A DNA stretch of 64,000 nt from Bin94 sp965215535. GTDB taxonomy: Bacteria > Gemmatimonadota > Gemmatimonadetes > Longimicrobiales > Gaopeijiaceae. Where the stretch lies: positions 744,001 through 808,000 of the forward strand of contig OZ244063.1 of assembly GCA_965215535.1 (NCBI GenBank). The letters are read 5' to 3'. Position numbers and translations under genes: made by a program. Below are positions 40,631 to 48,275 of this stretch, in pieces (the first letter of the stretch is position 1; each line of letters begins with the position of its first letter). Below the pieces are notes generated by a model. That model was not told the DNA's origin, did not search any database, and saw only the letters and a program-made list of their open reading frames with translations.

Positions 40631-42051
40631 CCGGGCCTGCGCTCCTGCAGGCCGCTCCCGTCGGTGAACATGCGCAGCCCGCTCCGGTCCAGCCTGATAT
40701 AGACCTCGTCTCCTGCCTGCGCATTGTGCCGCTCCAGCGCCTGGCGCAGCCGTCCGAGCTCGGGGCCATTGGGATCGTAGGAGCGCCAGATCACCGAGGC
40801 GGCATCCACGCCGCGGGGCTGGACAAAGGGCACCTTGATCGAGTCGTCGGGGTTCAACCCCAGGTGCTGCGCCACTGCAGTCGCGATCTTCTGGCTGTTT
40901 CCGCGCAGATGGTGCGCTCCGACCAGCAGGCGCAGCACGGGCTGCCGCCTCTTCGTCCACAGAACGTCGCGCGCGCCATCCAGCGAACGCTCTGCCGCAA
41001 CCGGATGCGCCACGATCTCCACCTCGTCGTCCACAGTGCGGAACTTGCGGGTGCTCAGGTAGTTGCGCACCGTCGCCGGCAATACCTCGTAGCGCGCCGA
41101 GATCTCCTCGACCAGCTCCTCGATGCGGGCCCGTCCCCCTGCCTCCCTGATCCGCCGCAGCAGCGCCTCCACCACCCCGTGATAGGGCTCGTCGGTCCAG
41201 TTGGCCAGACCCCACTTGTCCTTGGTGAAGCGCACAAAGAGGGGATCGGACGAGAGCAGACTGGAGAGCGAAGAGTTGTCGGGGAGGTCGGCCTGCACGC
41301 TGATGACGCTGCGCACCATCGGCTCTCCGGCTTCGTCCAGGGCAAGGAAGACGCGCGAGCGCCGGGTATCGCGAACCAGGAGGTGGCACCCGAAGCGGGC
41401 CAGTCCGGCATTGCGCGTCAGGTGCTCCCACGCGGTATCGTCCATGGTGCCGATCGCGGCGCGCAGGGCGGGCTCGTCGATCACTCCGGCATCGTTGGCA
41501 AACTCCGAAGCGCACAGCCGCGCATCTTCGAGCCGGTCGCGGAATTCGTGATCGCCCACCACCCCCTCGAGGAAGGCGTAGCCGGCCGCATTCATGACCG
41601 CAACCTCGGCCGCCGGCCGCCACTTCGCGGGGGCGTCGCCCACCAGCACGTCGAGCACCGCCCGGAAGCGATCGGTACAGGCCGCCGATCCGATCGCACC
41701 CATCAGCCACTGTGCCGCCTCGCGCACCTGGCGCCCCACATCGCGATCCACCGTCTCGCGCAGCCGGACCTCCAGTTGGCGGGCCCGTTCGCGGCTGACC
41801 CCGAACTCGTCTCCCAGCGCCTGGAGCCGGGCGGGCGCATGCGACCAGGTGCGCTTCAGGGCGATCGTCTGGCGACGCGGATCCTGGGATCTGAGCGCGC
41901 GCGCAAAGTCGGCTCCCATGGCCAGCTCGGAGCGCAGCGCTTCGACGACTTCCGGAAGCGGGAGACCGTCGGCAATCGAGCCGAGCAGGCGGGCGGTTGC
42001 CTCTCTGGAATCGGGCGAATATCCGCCTTGCGAATCATTGGACATGACCAA
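40627..42051 (-). CDS. Sigma-region-4-like regulator with winged-helix domains
   Basis: A 474-residue protein I cannot assign to a named family. Residues about 65-110 (LKRTWSHAPARLQALGDEFGVSRERARQLEVRLRETV) strongly resemble sigma-70 region 4, the -35-binding helix-turn-helix. A later segment (IREAGGRARIEELVEEISARYEVLPATVRNYLSTRKF, near 290-330) looks like a HARE-HTH/RpoE-delta-like winged helix. The remaining C-terminal part (DVLWTKRRQPVLRLLVGAHHLRG) may be a ligand or DNA-binding module. No sigma region 2 is present, so it is probably an accessory transcription factor. It overlaps the MFS gene by GTGA, suggesting it controls or serves that transporter. There is no clear Shine-Dalgarno; the second ATG (42045) is an alternative start. 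Confidence 0.65.
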   Translation of the reverse strand: MVMSNDSQGGYSPDSREATARLLGSIADGLPLPEVVEALRSELAMGADFARALRSQDPRRQTIALKRTWSHAPARLQALGDEFGVSRERARQLEVRLRETVDRDVGRQVREAAQWLMGAIGSAACTDRFRAVLDVLVGDAPAKWRPAAEVAVMNAAGYAFLEGVVGDHEFRDRLEDARLCASEFANDAGVIDEPALRAAIGTMDDTAWEHLTRNAGLARFGCHLLVRDTRRSRVFLALDEAGEPMVRSVISVQADLPDNSSLSSLLSSDPLFVRFTKDKWGLANWTDEPYHGVVEALLRRIREAGGRARIEELVEEISARYEVLPATVRNYLSTRKFRTVDDEVEIVAHPVAAERSLDGARDVLWTKRRQPVLRLLVGAHHLRGNSQKIATAVAQHLGLNPDDSIKVPFVQPRGVDAASVIWRSYDPNGPELGRLRQALERHNAQAGDEVYIRLDRSGLRMFTDGSGLQERRPG

Positions 42052-42204
42052 TAAAGATTCCCGTTTCGGGCCGGCGCGTCAACCCCGGATCTGCCCGGCG
42101 GTGTCGCACCAATCCGGGGCCTGCGAATTCGGGGGCGGCGCGGCGCCGGCAGCGGGCGCCCCCGGCCTTGCCCCGGCGACAGATCGTGGATAGCATCGGA
42201 TGCC

Positions 42205-43371
42205 ATGATTCACCGCACCGCTCTTCGTACCCATACCTTCACCGAGTCCGTGATTCGGGCGATGACGCGCGTCGCCCGCCGCCACGACGCGATCAATCTC
42301 GCGCAGGGCTTCCCCGACTTTCCCGCTCCGGAGCTTCTGAAGGAGGCGGCCTGCCGCGCCATTCGCGCCGACGTCAATCAGTACGCGATCACCTGGGGAA
42401 CCACGGCCCTGCGCGCCGCTCTTGCCCGCCGCTACCACGAACGCTACGGCATGGAGCTCGATCCCGAGCGCGAAATCACCGTTGCCTGCGGAGCCACCGA
42501 GGCCATGGCCGCCGTCATGCTGGCGGTGATCGATCCGGGCGACGAGGTCATCGTCCTCGAACCCTTCTACGAGAATTACGGCCCCGACGCGGTTCTCTGC
42601 GACGCCGTTCCGGTTTTTCTGCCGTTGCGGGCGCCTGCGTTCCGGCTGGACCCCGACCACCTCCGGAGCTTGGTGACGCCGCGCACCCGCGCCATCGTTC
42701 TCAATACGCCGAACAATCCCTCGGGGCGCGTCTTCGACGCCGAAGAGATGAATGCCGTCGCCGATCTCTGCCGCGAACGCGACATCCTGGCCATCACCGA
42801 CGAGATCTACGAACACCTCGTCTACGAGGGCGAGCACATCGCCATGGCCACCCTCCCGGGAATGCGCGACCGCACCATTGTCGTCTCGGGGCTCTCCAAG
42901 ACCTTCAGCATCACCGGGTGGCGGATCGGAACGGTCGTCGCGCCGCCGCCCCTCACCGAGGCGATCCGCAAAGTCCACGATTTCCTCACCGTCGGCGCCC
43001 CCGCTCCCCTGCAGGAGGCCTGCGCGGCGGGACTCGACGGCCTCGGCGCGGACTACTACGCCTCGCTGAAGCAGGATTACCGCGAGCGCCGCGATCTCCT
43101 TGCGGACGGGCTGCGCGAATGCGGCTTCATCTGCGAGCCTCCCCAGGGCGCCTACTACATCATGGCCGACTTTTCGGAACTCAGCGCGCTCGACGATGTG
43201 GAGTTCAGCCATCTGCTGACGCGCGCCGGGGGCGTGGCGCCGGTTCCGGGGTCGTCCTTCCACCACCGTCCCGAAGAGGGGAGCCATCTGGTGCGCTTCG
43301 CCTTCTGCAAGCGGATCAATACCCTTCGCGCGGCTGTCGAGCGGCTGCGCGCCTTCGTCGCCCGGGGCTGA
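42205..43371 (+). CDS. Class I/II pyridoxal-phosphate aminotransferase
   Basis: A 388-residue fold-type I aminotransferase. Motifs: INLAQGFPDFPAPELL, QYAITWGTTALRAALA, VACGATEAMAAVMLAVIDPGDEV, NTPNNPSGRVF, AITDEIYEHLVY and the PLP lysine in SGLSKTFSITGWRIG. The C-terminal RFAFCK contains the carboxylate-binding Arg. The closest group by eye is aspartate aminotransferase-like/kynurenine-type enzymes (YbdL/KAT-like). The exact amino donor is uncertain. It is divergent from the sigma-like gene, separated by about 150 bases. Confidence 0.92.
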   Translation: MIHRTALRTHTFTESVIRAMTRVARRHDAINLAQGFPDFPAPELLKEAACRAIRADVNQYAITWGTTALRAALARRYHERYGMELDPEREITVACGATEAMAAVMLAVIDPGDEVIVLEPFYENYGPDAVLCDAVPVFLPLRAPAFRLDPDHLRSLVTPRTRAIVLNTPNNPSGRVFDAEEMNAVADLCRERDILAITDEIYEHLVYEGEHIAMATLPGMRDRTIVVSGLSKTFSITGWRIGTVVAPPPLTEAIRKVHDFLTVGAPAPLQEACAAGLDGLGADYYASLKQDYRERRDLLADGLRECGFICEPPQGAYYIMADFSELSALDDVEFSHLLTRAGGVAPVPGSSFHHRPEEGSHLVRFAFCKRINTLRAAVERLRAFVARG

Positions 43372-43391
43372 CGGCGCGCCCACTCCTCCTC

Positions 43392-43960
43392 ATGACCTCC
43401 CTGCCCGCTCGCATTCCGAAGCGCGTGGCCCGCCGCGGCCTCCTGGTGGCCGGGAGCCTGGCCGCCCTCATGCTCGTGCTCGTGCTCGCCGGCGTCTTCA
43501 TGCCGGGGCGCTTCGAGGTCCATCGCGAGATCGAGATCCGAGCTTCGCCCGCAGAGCTCTTTCCGCTCCTGGACGATCTCTCGGCATGGGATCGGTGGAC
43601 CCCCTGGGGCGAGATCGATTCGCGCCTGGAGGGGCCCGCGACCGGAAGCGGGGCGATCCGCACCTGGGACGACCCGCAGATGGGCAAGGGATCGCTGACC
43701 ATTACGGCCTCGTCGCCGCCCTCCCTGCTGCGCTACCGGGTCGAGGTCGAGGGAGGGGCGCTCCGCTTCGAGGGCATCTTCGAGATTGCGCCGGTGGCGG
43801 GGGAACGCGGGTGCGCTGGACCGAGAGCGCCGATCTGGGGTGGAACCCGCTCCTGGGATGGAGTGCGCGAAGCATGGAGGAATCCCAGGGGGAGCAGTTG
43901 GAAGAGAGTCTCGAGCGGCTCCGGGAGGAGGCCGAGCAGGGTTCACCCCGGGCTCGCTGA
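43392..43960 (+). pseudogene. SRPBCC family protein with a one-base frameshift
   Basis: The gene starts at 43392 (MTSLPARIPKRVARRGLLVA), with an N-terminal membrane helix (about 15-35) and a polyketide-cyclase/SRPBCC fold (FEVHREIEIRASPAELFPLLDDLSAWDRWTPW, cut here only for description). The frame is right up to FEIAPVAG near 43800. Past a run of five Gs (43799-43803) the homologous sequence continues only in the neighbouring frame (TRVRWTESADLGWNPLLGW) to a stop at 43960. One extra G would restore a 189-residue protein. It is either a sequencing/assembly error or a real mutation. It lies 20 bases after the aminotransferase gene. Confidence 0.8.
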
Positions 43961-44078
43961 CCCCGCAGCGACGCGGGAATGGCGCATCCAGGCATATGCG
44001 GTCTTCGTCACGCCTGCCCCGAGCCGGCGCTTCACCACCTCCCGGCGGGCCGGGGGACAATCCCGGTCTGTCGGACTG

Positions 44079-45326
44079 TCAGCTCTGCAACCGCTCAAGG
44101 GCGACCTGGATCAGCTCGTCGTTGGAGCGCGTCTGACGCATCACCCGGAGCAACTCCTCCATCGCCTGCGAGGGCAGCGAACCCGAAAGCTGGCGGCGCA
44201 TGGCCCGCGACAGGCGCATGGCGTCGGGCGAGAGGAGCAGCTCTTCCTTGCGCGTCGCCGAGGCCTTGAGATCGATCGCCGGGTAGATCCGGCGGTCGGC
44301 GAGTTCGCGGCTGAGGACGATTTCGCTGTTCCCGGTTCCCTTGAACTCCTCAAAGATCACCTGATCCATCCGCGATCCGGTGTCCACCAGAGCCGTGGCG
44401 ATAATCGTCAGCGACCCGCCCCCCTGATCCTCCTTGATCAGACGCGCGCTTCCCAGAAAGCGCTTGGGCTTCTCGAGCGAACTCGCGTCCAGTCCCCCCG
44501 AAAGGGTGCGACCGGTTCCCGCCTCGACGGTATTGTGCGCGCGCGCCAGCCGGGTAATCGAATCCAGGATGATGACCACATGGCGGCCCGCCTCGACGCG
44601 GCGGCGACAGCGCTCGAGGGTCATCTCGGCAACCTGGCAGTGGCGCTCGGCGGTCAGGTCGAAGGTCGATGCGATCACCTCGCCGAAGCCGCACGCCTCC
44701 ATCTCGGTCACCTCCTCGGGGCGCTCGTCCACCAGGAGAATCACCAGCTCGCACTCCGGATGGTTCTTCGCCACCCCCTCTGCAATGGCTTGCAGCACAG
44801 TCGTCTTGCCCGCCTTGGCCGGAGCCACGATCAGAGCGCGCTGTCCCTTCCCCAGCGGTGCAAAGAGGTCGATCACGCGGTTGGTCAGGTCGTCTTCGCC
44901 GGCAAAGACGCGGCCACACTCCAGCTTGAGCTGATCCCGCGGATGAAGCGCGCTCAGACGATTGAAGTCGGGGCGGCTCCCGCTGCTGTCCGGACGCTGG
45001 CCATTCACCAGATCGAGGAACCGGAGCGGGGGACTCTTTCCATTGCGGGGGCGCTTCCCCACAATTCCCGCCAGCTCGTCGCCGGTGCGCAGTCCGAAGC
45101 GATTGATCAGGCGCGAACCCACATAGACATCGTCCTTGCCGGGCACATAGCCGACCTCGGAGCGGCGCACGAAGCCGGATCCGGTCGGAAGCACCTCCAG
45201 GACGCCGAGAACGTCGCCGGGGGGGCGGTTGGGGTCGGCAAGGGCGTACCCCTGTTTGCGGGGCGGGCCGCGCCGGGCGGGCGCACCTTGCTTCTGTTGC
45301 GGGGCGGGCGGGTCCTGATCGTTCAC
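44079..45326 (-). CDS. rho: Transcription termination factor Rho
   Basis: A 415-residue hexameric RNA-dependent ATPase. From the GTG at 45326 it begins NDQDPPAPQQKQGAPARRG, a short basic, disordered lead. The cold-shock-like RNA-binding domain follows (GVLEVLPTGSGFVRRSEVGYVPGKDDVYV), then Walker A (APAKAGKTTVLQAIAEG, near 165), LLVDERPEEVTEM, Walker B (HVVIILDSITRLARAHNTV) and the RNA-binding Q/R loops. GAGG precedes the start. Rho-dependent termination may explain why few intrinsic terminators are seen in this window. Confidence 0.96.
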   Translation of the reverse strand: MNDQDPPAPQQKQGAPARRGPPRKQGYALADPNRPPGDVLGVLEVLPTGSGFVRRSEVGYVPGKDDVYVGSRLINRFGLRTGDELAGIVGKRPRNGKSPPLRFLDLVNGQRPDSSGSRPDFNRLSALHPRDQLKLECGRVFAGEDDLTNRVIDLFAPLGKGQRALIVAPAKAGKTTVLQAIAEGVAKNHPECELVILLVDERPEEVTEMEACGFGEVIASTFDLTAERHCQVAEMTLERCRRRVEAGRHVVIILDSITRLARAHNTVEAGTGRTLSGGLDASSLEKPKRFLGSARLIKEDQGGGSLTIIATALVDTGSRMDQVIFEEFKGTGNSEIVLSRELADRRIYPAIDLKASATRKEELLLSPDAMRLSRAMRRQLSGSLPSQAMEELLRVMRQTRSNDELIQVALERLQS

Positions 45327-45608
45327 CTGTGGGTACCTCGGAAGGAGGGGGGTGGCCCGGGACGCTCCCGAGCTGGGGTCATGCGAAGGAAGAGCCTGCG
45401 ATGCGCCCTCGACAGATTCCCCTGCGGCAAAAAGCGATACGCGAACGCGGTGCAGGAGCGCTGTGGAGTAGAGATGGCGCGTGCGACCTGACGCCTTGAT
45501 CCTTGCGGAATGAGCCGGGCGCGTCAAGTTATCGGGGATGGGAAAGAGAGTGCGAAAGCGCAGGATCGCATGTGGACAGGGGATGAAACGTCCCCCGGAG
45601 CGCGGCCC
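45327..45608. other. Divergent gap upstream of rho
   Basis: About 280 bases that separate rho (minus) from a possible small plus-strand gene. It should contain the rho promoter and leader, but no near-consensus -35/-10 pair could be recognised. Confidence 0.35.
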
Positions 45609-45713
45609 ATGCGGGCGGTGAGCCGGGAGAGCGTCGCCCGGGTGCTGCTGGTGCTGACGCCCTTTCTGCTGCTCGCGATCTTCTTTGTGGCGGGGCGGTG
45701 GATTGCGCAGTAG
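45609..45713 (+). CDS. Possible small single-span membrane protein, 34 residues
   Basis: From the ATG at 45609 the product MRAVSRESVARVLLVLTPFL continues into a hydrophobic helix of about 20 residues ending FVAGRWIAQ. A GGAG sits 8 bases before the ATG, a good Shine-Dalgarno. The layout, short basic N-terminus plus one helix, is typical of bacterial small membrane proteins. It is divergent from rho. No homologue is recognised. Confidence 0.45.
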   Translation: MRAVSRESVARVLLVLTPFLLLAIFFVAGRWIAQ

Positions 45714-46067
45714 ACCGATCTTCCGATCGCTGCCGAAGGGGACTCCCTGCCGGAGTGCGACCGCAAAGGGGGCCGGGCCGGGGGAATGAATCCGCGCGCG
45801 GCGGCAATGCGTAGACATACATTGAGACATGCCTGGCGTAGATGCGCGCAACGGCTGTATCGGCGCCGAACGCCGCGATCAGGGCGGAGGAGACTGCGGG
45901 GTGTCCCTGCCCGAGGGCAGCGTGTCCTGCAAGGCGGACGAGTGGCGTGGCATCCAGGTGCCGGAATTGACAGAGTGCCGGCGATTCCGGCGAATGGCAC
46001 GCGGCGTGCATCCACTTCTCCGCGTCGCACTGCAGGCAATCGCTTCAGAGAGAAAGAGGCAGGATCG
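45714..46067. other. Gap before the Gly/Tyr-rich secreted protein gene
   Basis: About 350 bases. A TTGACA at 45967-45972 has no good -10 at 16-18 bases. Several short frames exist but none looks coding. Nothing else was recognised. Confidence 0.35.
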
Positions 46068-47384
46068 ATGAGAAGACAGAACCGACCCGGAACTCCGTTT
46101 GCGACAACCGCCCTCCTCCTTGCGGCTGTGGCGCCGATCTTCGCTGCCCCCGCCTCTGCCCAGATCTCCCTGCATTTCTCGGCAGGATTCGGGTTCGGCG
46201 GCGGCGGATACCATCAGCCTCTCTTCGCCACCCCCCTGCACTGCCAGGAATCGTTTCTCCTGGACGACCCCTTCGACCCCGGCTACGGAAGCGGCACTCT
46301 CTATCACGATCCCTTCCCCGGTCCCCTCTTCGGCCACGGATCCCTCTTCGCAAACTGCCACCATTACATCGCGGTCGGCTTTCCCGCCTATGCTCCTTAC
46401 GGATACGGCTGGGCCCCCTACGGACACGGATGGTTCGGCCCGGCGCGCTTCGGCTTCGGCTTCCCGGGCTGGTCCCTGCGCCGCCATATCCGCTCGCACT
46501 TCCGGTATGCGACCTTCGGGATCGGGTTCCACAGCCGGGACTGGGGCTGGGGACGAGGCTGGGGGTGGGAATACCGCCACCGCCATGCGTACCATCCCTA
46601 CGACCGTGGCTATTACGGATGGCACCCCTACCAGGGCGGATACCGCAGCCGGGACCGGGTGGTTCGGCGCAGCCCCCTCTACGGACCGCGCTTCAAGGAA
46701 TACCCGGCGCCGATCTACGTAACCGACAATGGTCCCGAACGTCCCGTTTCGCGGGCAGTTCCCCGAAGCGCGCAACCCCGCGGAACCGCCGATGCCGGCA
46801 GAACGGACGACGGAAGCGCCTCGGTGCGGGGAGTGCGCAGCGCGAGGCCGCGTGGCGGATCCGGAGCGGCAACTGCGCCTCCGACCCGGCCACCCACACG
46901 GACGGCCCGACCGCGTGGCGCCGAGGACACGCGCACGGCAGATCCCCCGCGGGTGCGGGCCCGGCCGCGCAACGAACCGGCCCAGGCAGGTCGCCGACCC
47001 GAGCGAACCCGCACCCCACCGAGTGCGAAACCGGCACCGGGGCGGCCCACCCCACCGACTGTGCGCCCCGCGCCCGCGCCAAAACCCGCAACGCCACCTG
47101 TACGCCGGACTCCCTCGCGCCGAGGCGCAACCCCGGAGGCTCGTCCTGTTCCCTCACGCCCACCCGCAGCCCGCCCGGCCACCCCCACGCGCCGCGCGGC
47201 CCCGAAGGTGCGTCCGGCGACCCCTGGAGCCCGCTCAACGCCCGCCACAAAGCCGCAGGCCCGCTCACGCCCGAAATCTCCATCCAGGCCGGTCGTGCGC
47301 CCGGCGCCGCGCTCCAGGGGCACATCGCCGCCGAAGCCACCCACGCGACGGCCACCGCGTCGGCCACCTCCCGGTCTCTGGTAA
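46068..47384 (+). CDS. Secreted protein with Gly/Tyr/His-rich core and Pro/Arg/Ala-rich tail
   Basis: A 438-residue protein starting MRRQNRPGTPFATTALLLAA with a clear signal peptide cleaved after APASAQ. The next 230 residues are rich in Gly, Tyr, His, Phe and Trp (GFGFGGGGYHQP, YGYGWAPYGHGWFGP, RDWGWGRGWGWEYRHRHAY), a composition seen in surface or matrix proteins. From about residue 240 the chain is a low-complexity Pro/Arg/Ala/Thr segment with repeated RPAP- and TPxRR-like units, expected to be extended and strongly basic. No enzymatic domain is seen. AGGA lies a few bases before the ATG at 46068. A structural envelope role is inference. Confidence 0.65.
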   Translation: MRRQNRPGTPFATTALLLAAVAPIFAAPASAQISLHFSAGFGFGGGGYHQPLFATPLHCQESFLLDDPFDPGYGSGTLYHDPFPGPLFGHGSLFANCHHYIAVGFPAYAPYGYGWAPYGHGWFGPARFGFGFPGWSLRRHIRSHFRYATFGIGFHSRDWGWGRGWGWEYRHRHAYHPYDRGYYGWHPYQGGYRSRDRVVRRSPLYGPRFKEYPAPIYVTDNGPERPVSRAVPRSAQPRGTADAGRTDDGSASVRGVRSARPRGGSGAATAPPTRPPTRTARPRGAEDTRTADPPRVRARPRNEPAQAGRRPERTRTPPSAKPAPGRPTPPTVRPAPAPKPATPPVRRTPSRRGATPEARPVPSRPPAARPATPTRRAAPKVRPATPGARSTPATKPQARSRPKSPSRPVVRPAPRSRGTSPPKPPTRRPPRRPPPGLW

Positions 47385-47604
47385 GGAAACGGTCGGAAAA
47401 GCTTCGCGCCCTGCCCGACCTGCGACAGGGGAAGGACGGATACCGCATGGGTCGCGCTGTGCCGCTCGCAATTCGCGGAACGGGCCGGGACATGCATGGA
47501 TCGGGGGCGGCGAAGCGCCGGACTGGCAAGGCAGCTTTGGAGATCGCGCAGCCTTGCACCATGGAGACGGAGAGAAGCGCAGAGCGCAGCGTTCAGCGTT
47601 GAAT

Positions 47605-48231
47605 TCAGCGCCGCTCGAATGCCGTTCGGCGGGGTTTGCGAGCTGCCCGCAAACGTTCGAACTCGGCCCGTGTCAGGGTGCACTCCCCGTCGGTCCAGCT
47701 CTCCTCCAGCTCCACCCCGAGGCCGTCGGCCAGACGGTTGACATAGTTGTAGTAGGCGGCCACCTGGCAGATGTCGAGGATGGCGTGATCGTCGAATCCG
47801 GTCCGGCGAAGATCCTGCACATCGCTCTCGTCCATTCCGCCCGGATCCCGGGTCAGCCTTGTCGCATAGCGCAACATGGCCCGATCCGCCCCGGTCAGCG
47901 AGGGAGGCCATTCTCCCCGCGCCAACGCATCGCCCAGTGCCCGCGATCCCGAAAGCCTGCGGAGACCCGCTCCGTGATGATTGATTCAGTAGAAGCAGTC
48001 GTTTGCAGCCGAAACCGCGACGGCAATCATCTCGCGCTGCAACCGTGTCAGGGGGGAAGGGCCTGCCATCAGGTGGCGGTAGAGGTCGTAGTGATGGCGC
48101 ATCGAGGGTGGATTGAGGGAATGGATGCGCAGAATGTTGTCGGGTTGGCCGGTATCGCCGCCCAGGCGGGTGTAGAGGCGGGAGAGCGAGGGTTCCGCTT
48201 CGGCGGCCGGGATGTATCGTATGTGGGCCAT
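47605..48231 (-). CDS. AhpD-like peroxidase-related protein, candidate selenoprotein (in-frame UGA)
   Basis: Read from the ATG at 48231 (MAHIRYIPAAEAEPSLSRLY), the frame is interrupted once, by TGA at codon 82 (47988-47986), then stays open to a stop at 47605, giving 208 residues. The interrupted motif is N-D-C-F-Y-UGA-I-N-H-H-G-A-G-L-R-R, where homologues of this carboxymuconolactone decarboxylase/AhpD-type peroxidase family have CxYCxxHHGAALRR. The UGA thus replaces the second Cys of the redox CxxC. The family continues normally past it (DALARGEWPPSLTGADRAML, DICQVAAYYNYVNRLADGLG). A hairpin with GGUCU at its apex starts 11 nt past the UGA (separate entry). Selenocysteine at residue 82 is the best explanation. 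Alternatives are a nonsense mutation or sequencing error. Confidence 0.8.
47960..47974 (-). promoter_or_regulatory. Candidate bacterial SECIS element
   Basis: In the mRNA, CGGAG CGGGU CUCCG forms a five-pair GC-rich stem with a five-base loop, nucleotides 12-26 after the UGA. The apical GGUCU begins 19 nt after the UGA, the same sequence and distance as in E. coli fdhF by recollection. It lies in the coding sequence directly downstream of the UGA, as bSECIS elements must. Confidence 0.65.
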
Positions 48232-48275
48232 GAGGTGTTCCCGGAAGAAGGAAAACGATTCAGAGGAGCCATTCG

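Noticed and set aside
45829..46071. An 80-codon plus-strand frame before the secreted protein
   Set aside because: No ribosome-binding site, no domain and no conserved-looking composition.
47605..48231. Reading the peroxidase locus as two separate small genes or a simple pseudogene
   Set aside because: Both parts are in the same frame, the only break is a TGA at the redox Cys position, and a fitting hairpin follows. Selenocysteine explains all three facts better.
47605..48231. UGA used as tryptophan (altered genetic code)
   Set aside because: TGA is used as a stop in many ATGA/GTGA gene junctions here (for example nurA, rpiA, folD), so the code is standard.
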